Below are positions 33,544 through 41,527 of a stretch of 41,527 bases of DNA, piece by piece. The translations under genes and the position numbers were made by a program. This DNA comes from MAG-121220-bin8 sp965655865 (GTDB taxonomy: Bacteria > Bacteroidota > Bacteroidia > Flavobacteriales > Flavobacteriaceae): NCBI GenBank assembly GCA_965655865.1, contig CBFHJJ010000013.1:1-41527 (forward strand), read 5' to 3'. Every line of letters starts with the position of its first letter. Positions within the stretch are counted from its first letter, which is position 1. The notes below the pieces were generated by a model. That model saw nothing but the letters and a program-made list of their open reading frames with translations, searched no databases and had not been told where the DNA came from.

Positions 33544-33951
33544 ATGGGATTAAGAAAAAGACAAAGCGCTGAAAAAATTAAGGAAGCAAAAAAGCAAGTT
33601 GCTTTTGCAAAACTTAATAATTGCCCAACTTCTCCAAGAAAAATGAGAATTGTAGCTGATTCAGTAAGAGGAAAAAAGGTAGATAAGGCTTTAACTATTT
33701 TAAAATTTAGCCAAAAAGAAGCTTCAAATAGACTTGAAAAACTTTTAATGTCTGCTATTTCGAACTGGCAATCTAAAAATGAAGATGCTGATGTTGAGCA
33801 AGCTAATTTATTCATAAAAGAAATTAGAGTTGACAGTGCTGGTATGTTAAAAAGATTAAGACCTGCCCCTCAAGGTAGAGCTCACAGAATAAGAAAACGT
33901 TCAAACCACGTTACAATAATTTTAGGTTCACAAAATTCAATAGAAAGTTAA
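33544..33951 (+). CDS. rplV: 50S ribosomal protein L22
   Basis: L22 spans the exit tunnel and has the beta-hairpin where macrolide resistance changes occur. The 135-residue product has the NNCPTSPRKMRIVADSVRGK region (24-43) and the hairpin text SAGMLKRLRPAPQGRAHRIRKRS, which is complete. It has a few more residues than the E. coli form at both ends. Eleven bases separate it from rpsS, one from rpsC. Confidence 0.97.
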   Translation: MGLRKRQSAEKIKEAKKQVAFAKLNNCPTSPRKMRIVADSVRGKKVDKALTILKFSQKEASNRLEKLLMSAISNWQSKNEDADVEQANLFIKEIRVDSAGMLKRLRPAPQGRAHRIRKRSNHVTIILGSQNSIES

Positions 33952-33952
33952 T

Positions 33953-34666
33953 ATGGGACAAAAAACAAATCCAATAGGCAACAGATTAGGTATCATTAGA
34001 GGATGGGAATCTAATTGGTATGGTGGCGATGACTATGGTGATAAACTCGCAGAAGATCATAAATTAAGAAAATATGTATTTGCAAGATTATCTAAAGCTA
34101 GTGTCTCAAGAGTTATTATTGAGAGAACATTAAAGCTTATCACATTAACTATAACTACTGCAAGACCTGGAATTATAATTGGTAAAGCAGGACAAGAAGT
34201 TGATAAATTAAAAGAGGAGCTTAAAAAATTATCAGGTAAAGAAGTTCAATTAAATATTATTGAGATTAAAAGACCTGAACTTGAAGCTCAATTAGTTGGA
34301 TCAAGTATTGCTAGACAAATTGAAAGTAGAATTTCATATCGAAGAGCTATTAAAATGGCCATTGCTGCTTCAATCAGAATGAATGCAGAGGGTATAAAAG
34401 TTCAAATTTCTGGTCGTTTAAACGGAGCTGAAATGGCTCGTTCTGAATCCTATAAAGAAGGTAGAATTCCGTTATCAACTTTTAGAGCTGATATTGATTA
34501 TGCTCTAGTTGAAGCTCAAACTACTTATGGTAAATTAGGTATTAAGGTTTGGATTATGAAAGGTGAAGTATATGGTAAAAGAGAATTGTCTCCCCTTGTT
34601 GGTTTAAGTTTGAGTTCATCAAAATCAAAAGGCGGAAATAAAGGAAGAAAACAAAGAAGAAGATAA
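33953..34666 (+). CDS. rpsC: 30S ribosomal protein S3
   Basis: S3 lies at the mRNA entry tunnel and helps unwind message structure. The 237 residues start MGQKTNPIGNRLGI, contain the KH-domain loop GIIIGKAGQEV (about 74-84) and the C-terminal domain NGAEMARSE...GRIPLSTFRADIDYA. A lysine/arginine-rich tail (KGGNKGRKQRRR) ends the protein. It is one base downstream of rplV. Confidence 0.98.
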   Translation: MGQKTNPIGNRLGIIRGWESNWYGGDDYGDKLAEDHKLRKYVFARLSKASVSRVIIERTLKLITLTITTARPGIIIGKAGQEVDKLKEELKKLSGKEVQLNIIEIKRPELEAQLVGSSIARQIESRISYRRAIKMAIAASIRMNAEGIKVQISGRLNGAEMARSESYKEGRIPLSTFRADIDYALVEAQTTYGKLGIKVWIMKGEVYGKRELSPLVGLSLSSSKSKGGNKGRKQRRR

Positions 34667-34683
34667 TTAAATATATAGTATAA

Positions 34684-35103
34684 ATGTTATCACCAAAAAG
34701 AACAAAATTTAGAAAAATGCAGAAAGGCCGTATGAAAGGTCTTTCACAAAGAGGTCATGTGCTTTCAAATGGTATGTTTGGAATCAAGTCCGTAGATGCA
34801 AGTTTTTTAACATCAAGACAAATTGAAGCTGCTCGTGTTGCAGCAACAAGATATATGAAACGTGAAGGTCAATTATGGATTAAAATTTTTCCAGATAAGC
34901 CAATTACTAAAAAACCATTAGAGGTAAGAATGGGTAAAGGTAAGGGTGCTCCTGAATATTTCGTTGCTGTTGTTAAGCCGGGTAGAATAATGTTTGAAGT
35001 TTCAGGTGTACCAATTGATGTTGCAAAAGAAGCATTAAGATTGGCTGCTCAAAAGCTTCCTGTTAAAACAAAATTTATAATTGCAAGAGATTATCAAGCA
35101 TAA
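34684..35103 (+). CDS. rplP: 50S ribosomal protein L16
   Basis: L16 organises the A-site tRNA pocket of the large subunit. The 139-residue product begins MLSPKRTKFRKMQKGRMKG and has KPLEVRMGKGKGAPEYFVAVVKPG in the middle, both diagnostic. The arginine hydroxylated by YcfD in some bacteria falls within the VRMGKGKG context. It lies 17 bases after rpsC. Confidence 0.98.
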   Translation: MLSPKRTKFRKMQKGRMKGLSQRGHVLSNGMFGIKSVDASFLTSRQIEAARVAATRYMKREGQLWIKIFPDKPITKKPLEVRMGKGKGAPEYFVAVVKPGRIMFEVSGVPIDVAKEALRLAAQKLPVKTKFIIARDYQA

Positions 35104-35112
35104 ATTGAAAAA

Positions 35113-35307
35113 ATGAAACAAAAAGAAGTTAAAGAATTATCGGTAGATGAATTAAGTGAAAAATTAATTTCATTTCAGAAAGAACTTTCTGATTTAAAAA
35201 TGACTCACGCCATTTCACCTATTGAAAATCCTATGCAAATAAAGAATTTGAGAAGAACTATTGCACGTATAAATACAGAATTAACTGCAAGGTCAATTCA
35301 AGAATAA
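35113..35307 (+). CDS. rpmC: 50S ribosomal protein L29
   Basis: L29 is a small two-helix protein by the tunnel exit, next to L23. The 64-residue product reads KELSVDELSEKL in helix one and IKNLRRTIARINTEL in helix two. It is nine bases after rplP. Confidence 0.96.
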   Translation: MKQKEVKELSVDELSEKLISFQKELSDLKMTHAISPIENPMQIKNLRRTIARINTELTARSIQE

Positions 35308-35318
35308 AACTTTTATAA

Positions 35319-35576
35319 ATGGAAACAAGAAACCTAAGAAAAGAAAGAATTGGAATTGTTACTAGTAACAAAATGGAAAAATCTATTGTTGTTGCTGAAG
35401 TTAACAAGGTAAAACATCCGATGTATGGAAAATTCGTTTTAAAGACTAAAAAATATATTGCACACGACCAAGAAAACGAATGTAATATTGGAGATACTGT
35501 AAAAATAATGGAAACAAGACCTTTAAGTAAATCAAAATGCTGGAGACTTGTTCAAATTTTAGAAAGAGCTAAATAA
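35319..35576 (+). CDS. rpsQ: 30S ribosomal protein S17
   Basis: S17 is an OB-fold primary binder of 16S rRNA in the 30S body. The 85-residue product carries RKERIGIVTSNKMEKSIVV at the start and DTVKIMETRPLSKSKCWR near the end, both family signatures. Its TAA overlaps the rplN ATG (TAATG). Confidence 0.97.
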   Translation: METRNLRKERIGIVTSNKMEKSIVVAEVNKVKHPMYGKFVLKTKKYIAHDQENECNIGDTVKIMETRPLSKSKCWRLVQILERAK

Positions 35577-35944
35577 TGGTACAACAAGAATCAAGATTAA
35601 CTGTAGCTGACAATACTGGTGCTAAGGAAGTACTTACTATTAGAGTGCTTGGTGGAACAAAAAGAAGGTATGCTTCTGTTGGTGACAAAATAGTTATCAC
35701 AGTTAAACACTCAACTCCAAATGGTACAGTTAAAAAAGGACAAGTTTCAACTGCTGTAGTAGTAAGAACAAAAAAAGAAGTTAGAAGAAAAGATGGTTCA
35801 TATATTAGGTTTGACGATAATGCTTGTGTGTTATTAGACGCCGCTGGTGAAATGAGAGGAACTCGTGTTTTCGGTCCAGTAGCAAGAGAGCTTAGAGATA
35901 AAAAATTTATGAAAATCGTTTCACTAGCACCTGAAGTTTTATAA
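35576..35944 (+). CDS. rplN: 50S ribosomal protein L14
   Basis: L14 sits at the subunit interface and is the docking site of the silencing factor RsfS. The 122-residue product opens with MVQQESRLTVADNTGAKE and contains the RFDDNACVLL and PRGTRVFGPVARELR-type segments (here MRGTRVFGPVARELR). It is two bases from rplX. Confidence 0.98.
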   Translation: MVQQESRLTVADNTGAKEVLTIRVLGGTKRRYASVGDKIVITVKHSTPNGTVKKGQVSTAVVVRTKKEVRRKDGSYIRFDDNACVLLDAAGEMRGTRVFGPVARELRDKKFMKIVSLAPEVL

Positions 35945-35946
35945 TT

Positions 35947-36258
35947 ATGATTAAAATTAAAGTAAAAACTGGAGATCAAGTAAGAGTTTTGGCCGGAGAC
36001 CATAAAGGTTCTGAGGGTAAAATTGTTAAATTACTAAGATCTAAAAACTTAGCAATTGTTGAAGGGGTTAATATGGTTAAAAAACATAATAAGCCTAGTT
36101 CTCAGAATCCAAAAGGTGGTATTACTGAGCAAGAAGCCCCAATCCATATTTCTAATCTTTCACTTCTTACAAAAAAAGGTGAAACGACTAGAGTTGGATA
36201 TAAAACTATTGATGGACAAAAAAATAGAGTTGCATTAAAATCTGACGAAATAATTTAA
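35947..36258 (+). CDS. rplX: 50S ribosomal protein L24
   Basis: L24 is an assembly initiator that binds the 5' end of 23S rRNA. The 103-residue product holds a KOW motif, KTGDQVRVLAGDHKGSEGKI (6-25), followed by VEGVNMVKKHNKP. It is located two bases from both rplN and rplE. Confidence 0.97.
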   Translation: MIKIKVKTGDQVRVLAGDHKGSEGKIVKLLRSKNLAIVEGVNMVKKHNKPSSQNPKGGITEQEAPIHISNLSLLTKKGETTRVGYKTIDGQKNRVALKSDEII

Positions 36259-36260
36259 TT

Positions 36261-36812
36261 ATGAATTACCAACCTAGATTAAAAAAAGAATTTAATGAAA
36301 GAATTATATCTTCTTTGAAAGAAGAATATTCTTACAGTAATGTAATGATGGTACCACAACTTAAAAAAATTGTTATTAGCAAAGGAGTAGGTGGTGCCGT
36401 TGCAGATAAAAAATTAATAGATCATGCTATAGATGAATTATCAACTATTTCTGGTCAAAAAGCTATTTCAACTTTATCTAAAAAAGATGTTGCTACTTTC
36501 AAATTGAGAAAGGGAATGCCAATTGGAGCAAAGGTTACTTTAAGAGCTGAAAGAATGTATGAGTTTTTAGATAGATTGATAACTTCTGCTCTTCCAAGAG
36601 TTAGAGACTTTCAAGGAATCAAAGCCTCTGGTTTTGATGGAAGAGGAAACTATAATTTAGGAGTTACTGAACAAATTATTTTTCCTGAGATTGACATCGA
36701 TAAAGTAAATAAAATTTCTGGTATGGATATAACTTTTGTAACCAGTGCTAAAACAGACAAAGAAGCTAAATCATTATTAACTGAACTAGGTTTACCTTTT
36801 AAAAAGAATTAA
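36261..36812 (+). CDS. rplE: 50S ribosomal protein L5
   Basis: L5 binds 5S rRNA and forms a bridge to the 30S head. The 183-residue product has NVMMVPQLKKIVISKGVG (27-44), LRKGMPIGAKVTLR and the C-terminal PEIDIDKVNKISGMDITFVT, all typical. Spacing is two bases on each side. Confidence 0.98.
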   Translation: MNYQPRLKKEFNERIISSLKEEYSYSNVMMVPQLKKIVISKGVGGAVADKKLIDHAIDELSTISGQKAISTLSKKDVATFKLRKGMPIGAKVTLRAERMYEFLDRLITSALPRVRDFQGIKASGFDGRGNYNLGVTEQIIFPEIDIDKVNKISGMDITFVTSAKTDKEAKSLLTELGLPFKKN

Positions 36813-36814
36813 TT

Positions 36815-37084
36815 ATGGCTAAAGAATCAATGAAGGCCCGAGAGGTCAAAAGAGCAAAATTATGTGCTAAGTATGCTGATAAGAGAAAAGCTTTGAAAGA
36901 AGCTGGTGATTATGAAGGACTTCAAAAATTACCAAAAAATTCATCTCCTGTTAGAGCTCACAACCGATGTAAACTTACAGGAAGACCAAAAGGTTATATG
37001 AGACAATTCGGTATTTCTAGAGTTTTATTTAGAGAAATGGCAAATAAAGGTTTAATCCCAGGAGTTAGAAAAGCTAGCTGGTAA
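36815..37084 (+). CDS. rpsN: 30S ribosomal protein S14, zinc-independent form
   Basis: S14 is a late-assembling 30S head protein. This is the long 89-residue form without the CxxC...CxxC zinc ribbon; only isolated cysteines remain (KLCAKYAD and HNRCKLTGRPKGY). The C-terminal FGISRVLFREMANKGLIPG is diagnostic. It lies two bases after rplE. Confidence 0.97.
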   Translation: MAKESMKAREVKRAKLCAKYADKRKALKEAGDYEGLQKLPKNSSPVRAHNRCKLTGRPKGYMRQFGISRVLFREMANKGLIPGVRKASW

Positions 37085-37096
37085 ATAAATATAAAA

Positions 37097-37495
37097 ATGA
37101 ATACAGATCCAATTGCAGATTATTTAACAAGAATCAGAAATGCTAATAGTGCTGGTCACAAAGTTGTTTCTATTCCTGCTTCCAATGTTAAAAAGGAAAT
37201 CACAAAAATATTGTTTGATCAAGGCTATATTTTGAGTTATAAATTTGAGGATGATTCTACCCAAGGTAGTATCAAAATTGCTCTAAAATATAATTCTTAT
37301 ACTAAAGAACCAGTCATAAAAAAGTTAGAAAGAATTAGTAAACCTGGGTTAAGAAAATATTCAGATTCAATTAGTTTACCAAGAGTTCTCAACGGTTTAG
37401 GAATAGCAATTGTTTCTACTTCCAAAGGCCTAATGACTGGAAAAAAAGCAAAACAATCTAACGTAGGTGGAGAAATTCTCTGTTACGTACATTAA
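37097..37495 (+). CDS. rpsH: 30S ribosomal protein S8
   Basis: S8 binds helix 21 of 16S rRNA and in E. coli represses the spc operon at rplE. The 132-residue product starts TDPIADYLTRIRNA and ends with the conserved VSTSKGLMTGKKA...GGEILCYV. It is twelve bases after rpsN. Confidence 0.97.
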   Translation: MNTDPIADYLTRIRNANSAGHKVVSIPASNVKKEITKILFDQGYILSYKFEDDSTQGSIKIALKYNSYTKEPVIKKLERISKPGLRKYSDSISLPRVLNGLGIAIVSTSKGLMTGKKAKQSNVGGEILCYVH

Positions 37496-37506
37496 AAATT
37501 AATAAA

Positions 37507-38049
37507 ATGTCAAGAGTAGGAAACAATCCAATATCAATTCCAGAAGGTGTCTCTGTCGAGATTCAACCAAATTCTTTTACTGTTAAAGGAAAATTGGGAG
37601 AACTTTCTCAGTCTTATGATTCTATAACTATTGAACAAGTTGAAAATCAATTAATAATTAAAAGAATTAATGATTCTAAACCAATTAAAGCAAAACATGG
37701 TTTATATAGAGCATTATTTTTTAATATGGTTGAAGGAGTTTCGAAAGGTTGGATAAAAGAATTGGAATTAGTTGGTGTTGGATATAGAGCTTCTAATCAA
37801 GGTCAAAAGCTTGAGTTAGCATTAGGGTTTTCACACAATATTGTATTTCAAATTCCATCTGAAGTAAAAGTTGAAACTGTGTCAGAAAAGGGTAAAAACC
37901 CTCTTATTAAGTTAACTTCTTTAGATAAACAACTTGTAGGTTCTATAGCTTCAAAAATCAGAGGTTTTAGAAAACCTGAACCATACAAAGGAAAAGGAGT
38001 TAAGTATGTTGGAGAACAAATACGTAGAAAAGCAGGTAAGTCTGCATAA
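37507..38049 (+). CDS. rplF: 50S ribosomal protein L6
   Basis: L6 lies near the factor-binding site and contacts the sarcin-ricin region. The 180-residue product begins MSRVGNNPISIPEGV, has ELVGVGYRAS mid-protein and ends with the IRGFRKPEPYKGKGVKYVGE signature (about 154-173). It is eleven bases from each neighbour. Confidence 0.98.
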   Translation: MSRVGNNPISIPEGVSVEIQPNSFTVKGKLGELSQSYDSITIEQVENQLIIKRINDSKPIKAKHGLYRALFFNMVEGVSKGWIKELELVGVGYRASNQGQKLELALGFSHNIVFQIPSEVKVETVSEKGKNPLIKLTSLDKQLVGSIASKIRGFRKPEPYKGKGVKYVGEQIRRKAGKSA

Positions 38050-38060
38050 ATTTATAGAAA

Positions 38061-38417
38061 ATGAGTTTGTCAAAAGTAGAAAAGAGAAAGAAAATAAAAA
38101 AAAGAATAAGACAGCATGTCTATGGTAGTGAAAGTAGACCAAGATTGTCAGTGTTTAGAAGTAATAAAGAAATCTACGCTCAAATAGTTGATGATGTTAA
38201 TGGTAAAACTTTAGCTGCAGCATCATCTAGAGATAAAGATATCGCAGATAGTACAAAAACCAAGATTGAATTATCCAAATTGGTTGGAATTTCAATAGGT
38301 TCTAAAGCTGTTAAAGCTGGTATTGAAAAAATAGGTTTTGATAGAAGCGGATACTTATATCATGGGAGAGTTAAATCATTAGCTGAAGGTGCAAGAGAAG
38401 CTGGACTTAAATTTTAA
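38061..38417 (+). CDS. rplR: 50S ribosomal protein L18
   Basis: L18 binds 5S rRNA in the central protuberance. The 118-residue product has an arginine/lysine-rich N-terminus (VEKRKKIKKRIRQHV), then RPRLSVFRSNKEIYAQIVDD and the C-terminal FDRSGYLYHGRVKSLAEGAREAG, all typical. It precedes rpsE by three bases. Confidence 0.98.
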   Translation: MSLSKVEKRKKIKKRIRQHVYGSESRPRLSVFRSNKEIYAQIVDDVNGKTLAAASSRDKDIADSTKTKIELSKLVGISIGSKAVKAGIEKIGFDRSGYLYHGRVKSLAEGAREAGLKF

Positions 38418-38420
38418 TTT

Positions 38421-38939
38421 ATGAAAAATAATAAAAACGAATTTGTTAAACCTGGAGGATTAGATCTTAAAGATCGTTTAGTAAGCATACAACGTGTTAC
38501 TAAAGTAACTAAGGGTGGTAGAGCGTTTGGTTTTACAGCTATAGTTGTTGTAGGCGATGAAAATGGAGTTGTTGGTCATGGTTTAGGAAAATCAAAAGAT
38601 GTTGCAACTTCAATAGCAAAAGCTGTAGAAGATGCAAAAAAGAATTTAGTAAGAATAGCTTTACATAATTCTACTCTTCCTCATGAGCAAAAAGGAAAAC
38701 ATGGAGGAGCAAAGGTGTTTATAAAACCTGCATCTCAGGGTACCGGAGTTATAGCTGGTGGAGCAGTTAGAGCAGTATTAGAATCTTTAGGAGTTCAAGA
38801 TGTACTTTCTAAATCTCAAGGATCTTCAAACCCTCACAACGTTGTGAAGGCAACTTTTGATGCTTTACTTAGACTTAGGAATGCAAATACTGTAGCACAG
38901 GAAAGAGGTGTCTCATTAGAAAAAGTTTTTAACGGATAA
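38421..38939 (+). CDS. rpsE: 30S ribosomal protein S5
   Basis: S5 is on the back of the 30S near the mRNA entry and affects fidelity. The 172-residue product has LKDRLVSIQRVTKVTKGGRAF (16-36), VVVGDENGVVGHGLGKS and the SLGVQDVLSKSQGSSNPHNVV segment. No changes are apparent at the typical spectinomycin-loop positions (VTKGGR intact). It lies two bases before rpmD. Confidence 0.98.
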   Translation: MKNNKNEFVKPGGLDLKDRLVSIQRVTKVTKGGRAFGFTAIVVVGDENGVVGHGLGKSKDVATSIAKAVEDAKKNLVRIALHNSTLPHEQKGKHGGAKVFIKPASQGTGVIAGGAVRAVLESLGVQDVLSKSQGSSNPHNVVKATFDALLRLRNANTVAQERGVSLEKVFNG

Positions 38940-38941
38940 TT

Positions 38942-39118
38942 ATGGCAAAAATTAAAATAAAAAAAGTTAGAAGTGAAATCAAAAGACCTGGAGATCAAAA
39001 AAAGACTCTTTTGGCGTTAGGATTAAAGAAAATTGGTCAAGTAGTTGAGCATGAGGATACTCCTAATATCATTGGAATGGTAAACAAGGTTAAACATTTA
39101 GTTTCTATCATTAAATAA
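38942..39118 (+). CDS. rpmD: 50S ribosomal protein L30
   Basis: The 58-residue frame starts MAKIKIKKVRSEIKR, continues KKTLLALGLKKIGQVVEH, and closes with GMVNKVKHLVSIIK, which is a full L30. It sits between rpsE (two bases) and rplO (six bases), its standard place in the spc operon. Confidence 0.96.
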   Translation: MAKIKIKKVRSEIKRPGDQKKTLLALGLKKIGQVVEHEDTPNIIGMVNKVKHLVSIIK

Positions 39119-39124
39119 AAAATT

Positions 39125-39577
39125 ATGAATTTAAGTAATTTAAAACCAGAGCAAGGATCTATACACACCTCCAAAAAGAGAGTTGGTAGAGGACAAGGTT
39201 CTGGAAAAGGAGGTACAGCTACTAGAGGACATAAAGGTGCTAAGTCAAGATCTGGTTATTCTAGAAAACTAGGTTTTGAAGGAGGTCAAATGCCTTTGCA
39301 AAGAAGAGTACCAAAGTTTGGATTTAATAATATTAATAGAGTTGAATACCAGCCTGTTAATCTTGAAACTATTCAATTGTTAATTGATAATAAAAAGGTT
39401 AAAGGATCAATGGATATTCAAAGTTTTATTGATAACGGTTTAGCTAATAAAAATGATCTAGTGAAAGTTTTAGGTTCAGGAAAGATTAGTTCTTCTATTA
39501 AAATAACAGCCCATAAATTTTCTAAAAGTGCTATAGCACAAATAGAAAAGAGTGGAGGTGAAGCAATAACTTTATAA
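39125..39577 (+). CDS. rplO: 50S ribosomal protein L15
   Basis: L15 is a late-assembly protein with a long basic N-terminal tail threaded into 23S rRNA. The 150-residue product opens MNLSNLKPEQGS and has the glycine-rich RVGRGQGSGKGGTATRGHKG segment (19-38) followed by GFEGGQMPLQRRVPKFGF. It is five bases before secY. Confidence 0.97.
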   Translation: MNLSNLKPEQGSIHTSKKRVGRGQGSGKGGTATRGHKGAKSRSGYSRKLGFEGGQMPLQRRVPKFGFNNINRVEYQPVNLETIQLLIDNKKVKGSMDIQSFIDNGLANKNDLVKVLGSGKISSSIKITAHKFSKSAIAQIEKSGGEAITL

Positions 39578-39582
39578 TTATT

Positions 39583-40929
39583 ATGAACAGTTTTTTTGAA
39601 ACATTAAAGAATATCTGGAAAATTGAAGAGTTAAAAAATAGAATATTTATAACTCTATTTTTCCTAGCTATATATAGACTAGGAGCTCAAGTTGTTCTTC
39701 CGGGTATCGATTCTGTCCAATTAGCTGAACTTTCAAGTAGAACACAAGGAGGAGGTTTGTTAGGTATTTTAAATGCTTTTACCGGTGGAGCTTTTGCTAA
39801 CGCATCAGTTTTTGCACTTGGAATTATGCCTTATATTTCTGCATCCATTGTTGTACAATTAATGGGTATTGCAGTTCCATATCTACAAAAACTTCAAAAG
39901 GAAGGTGAGAGTGGTAGAAAAACTATAAACCAAATTACTAGATGGCTTACTATCTTAATTTGTGTTGTTCAAGCTCCTGCATATTTATACAGTTTGGGTG
40001 CTCTTGGAGTTCCGGAAAGCGCCTTTATACTTGGAAAAACACCTGTTTTTGTTTTTTCATCTGTTGTTATACTAGTTACGGGTTGTGTTTTTGCAATGTG
40101 GCTAGGTGAAAAAATTACTGATAAAGGTATTGGTAATGGAATATCCCTACTTATTACTGTTGGAATCATAGCTTCCCTTCCTCAAGCATTTTTTCAAGAA
40201 TTCACTTCTAGAGTTACTCAAAGTAATGGTGGAGCTATTACAATTTTAATTGAACTAGTGATTTGGATAGTTGTAATTGCACTTTGTGTGCTTTTAGTCA
40301 AGGCAGTTAGACAAGTACCAGTCCAATATGCAAGAAGAACTGCTTCTGGTGGATTTGACAAAAATCAAGCAAGTTCAAGACAATATATTCCCCTAAGATT
40401 AAATGCTTCAGGAGTTATGCCAATCATTTTTGCTCAAGCCATAATGTTTGCACCTGCCTATGTCGGACAATTATTTGGTGATTCAAGTTTTGGACAGTGG
40501 CTTCAAACTTCTTTCTCAGATATGTTCGGTTTGTGGTATAATATTTTATTTGGATTTTTAATTATTGTATTTACATATTTTTACACTGCTATCACAGTAC
40601 CTACAAATAAAATGTCTGATGATTTAAAAAGAAGTGGTGGTTTTGTTCCTGGCATTAGACCAGGTGGTGAAACTTCTGAATTTCTAGATAAAATTATGTC
40701 TTTAATAACTTTCCCTGGTTCATTGTTTTTAGCAGCTGTATCAGTGTTGCCTGCTATTATTGTACAGATCATGGGAATGCAACAAGGTTGGGCTTTATTT
40801 TATGGTGGTACTTCACTTTTGATTATGGTAGGAGTTGCTATTGATACAATTCAACAAATTAATGCCTATTTATTAAACAGACATTATGATGGTTTAATGA
40901 AAACTGGTAAAAAAAGAAAATTAGGATAA
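39583..40929 (+). CDS. secY: Protein translocase subunit SecY
   Basis: SecY forms the channel of the Sec translocon in the inner membrane. The 448-residue product has ten hydrophobic segments. Recognisable parts are the N-terminal ELKNRIFITLFFLAIYRLG, the plug-side FALGIMPYISASI (about 85-97), the cytoplasmic loop VQYARRTASGG (about 247-257) with its conserved arginines, and RLNASGVMPIIFA. secE and secG are not nearby. It ends one base before infA. Confidence 0.98.
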   Translation: MNSFFETLKNIWKIEELKNRIFITLFFLAIYRLGAQVVLPGIDSVQLAELSSRTQGGGLLGILNAFTGGAFANASVFALGIMPYISASIVVQLMGIAVPYLQKLQKEGESGRKTINQITRWLTILICVVQAPAYLYSLGALGVPESAFILGKTPVFVFSSVVILVTGCVFAMWLGEKITDKGIGNGISLLITVGIIASLPQAFFQEFTSRVTQSNGGAITILIELVIWIVVIALCVLLVKAVRQVPVQYARRTASGGFDKNQASSRQYIPLRLNASGVMPIIFAQAIMFAPAYVGQLFGDSSFGQWLQTSFSDMFGLWYNILFGFLIIVFTYFYTAITVPTNKMSDDLKRSGGFVPGIRPGGETSEFLDKIMSLITFPGSLFLAAVSVLPAIIVQIMGMQQGWALFYGGTSLLIMVGVAIDTIQQINAYLLNRHYDGLMKTGKKRKLG

Positions 40930-40930
40930 T

Positions 40931-41146
40931 ATGGCAAAACAAGCAGCAATAGAACAAGATGGTACTATCATAGAAGCTCTCTCTAACGCTATGTTTAGAG
41001 TTGAGTTACAAAACGGTCACGTCGTTACTGCACATATATCTGGAAAAATGAGAATGCATTATATAAAATTATTACCTGGCGATAAGGTCAAATTGGAAAT
41101 GAGTCCTTACGATTTAACTAAAGCTAGAATAACATATAGACAATAA
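40931..41146 (+). CDS. infA: Translation initiation factor IF-1
   Basis: IF-1 is an OB-fold protein that occupies the 30S A site during initiation. The 71-residue product reads KQAAIEQDGTIIEALSNAMF, GHVVTAHISGKMRMHYIKLL and GDKVKLEMSPYDLTKARI, which is the full family pattern. Its position between secY and rpmJ is standard in Bacteroidota. Confidence 0.98.
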   Translation: MAKQAAIEQDGTIIEALSNAMFRVELQNGHVVTAHISGKMRMHYIKLLPGDKVKLEMSPYDLTKARITYRQ

Positions 41147-41149
41147 ATT

Positions 41150-41266
41150 ATGAAAGTTAGAGCATCAGTAAAAAAAAGAAGTCCCGAATGCAAAATCGTT
41201 AGAAGAAAGGGAAGACTTTATGTAATTAATAAAAAGAATCCTAGATTCAAACAAAGACAAGGATAA
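41150..41266 (+). CDS. rpmJ: 50S ribosomal protein L36
   Basis: The 38-residue frame begins MKVRASVKKRSPECKIVRRK and ends RFKQRQG. It is the form without the four-ligand zinc ribbon: only Cys14 remains. It lies three bases after infA and three before rpsM, as expected. Confidence 0.95.
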   Translation: MKVRASVKKRSPECKIVRRKGRLYVINKKNPRFKQRQG

Positions 41267-41269
41267 ATT

Positions 41270-41527
41270 ATGGCAAGAATTTCAGGGGTTGATATACCCA
41301 AACAAAAACGAGGAGTAATAGCTTTAACCTATATTTTTGGTATAGGAAAATCTAGAGCTAAAAAAATTCTAGAATCAGCTAAGGTTAGTGAAGACAAAAA
41401 AGTTTCTGATTGGAATGACGATGATACAGCTAAAGTCAGAGAAGCTGTAGGTACTTTCAAGATTGAGGGAGAGCTTAGGTCTGAAAATCAAATCAATATT
41501 AAAAGGTTAATGGATATTGGTTGTTAT
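41270..41527 (+). CDS. rpsM: 30S ribosomal protein S13 (5' part, truncated by the window end)
   Basis: The first 86 codons are present: MARISGVDIPKQKRGVIALTY, then FGIGKSRAKKIL and the central SENQINIKRLMDIGCY. S13 binds the 30S head and contacts P-site tRNA and L5. About a third of the protein, the basic C-terminal tail, lies beyond the edge. It opens the alpha-operon section, three bases after rpmJ. Confidence 0.97.
   Translation, partial: MARISGVDIPKQKRGVIALTYIFGIGKSRAKKILESAKVSEDKKVSDWNDDDTAKVREAVGTFKIEGELRSENQINIKRLMDIGCY

Noticed and set aside
36815..37084. Loss of zinc-binding cysteines in S14 (and L36) as an anomaly
   Set aside because: Zinc-free forms of both proteins are standard in many bacteria, including this group.

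Overview
The window looks like a piece of a marine member of the Flavobacteriia (Bacteroidota), probably a metagenome or single-cell assembly. The evidence is gene content (GldJ, PorV/LptO, a SusC/SusD pair, a DUF389 protein and a flavobacterial pdhA-pdhC pair), very low GC, promoter-like TAnnTTTG elements instead of sigma70 boxes, a general lack of Shine-Dalgarno motifs, and two runs of N. Coding density is extreme: neighbours overlap by one to a few bases, and several convergent pairs touch with no terminator between them.

Layout. (1) 1-1667, minus strand: the first codons of murF, then gldJ. (2) 1751-8796, plus strand: porV, then a packed run of pdhA, pdhC, an SDR oxidoreductase, a SprT-like metalloprotein, a small nucleotidyltransferase and a DUF389 membrane protein. 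(3) 8800-14264, minus strand: gcvP, a FabH-like ketoacyl synthase, and the MlaE/MlaF parts of a lipid-transport ABC system. (4) 14395-15216, plus strand: a UbiA-like membrane protein converging on purK-purE (minus). (5) 16917-20571, plus strand: adk, obg, mpl and a HAD phosphatase, converging on rlmB and a secreted hypothetical protein (minus). (6) 22225-26795, minus strand: one isolated SusC/SusD outer-membrane uptake pair with a clear terminator. (7) 27234 to the end, plus strand: a continuous str-S10-spc-alpha ribosomal cluster from rpsL to a truncated rpsM, including fusA, secY and infA, and lacking tuf as expected for this group.

How the genes fit together: the left end combines cell-envelope work (peptidoglycan precursor synthesis, gliding and type IX secretion parts, lipid asymmetry transport) with central metabolism (pyruvate dehydrogenase, glycine cleavage, purine synthesis). 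The right end is the main translation and Sec operon. I found no phage, insertion sequence, CRISPR array, tRNA or rRNA, and no convincing undescribed multi-gene system. The points most worth checking are the absence of porU between gldJ and porV; two assembly gaps in rplC and rpsS that probably hide no sequence but mark strain variation; a perfect inverted repeat between rpsL and rpsG; the orphan SusCD locus; and a UbiA-like protein with a degenerate first motif.
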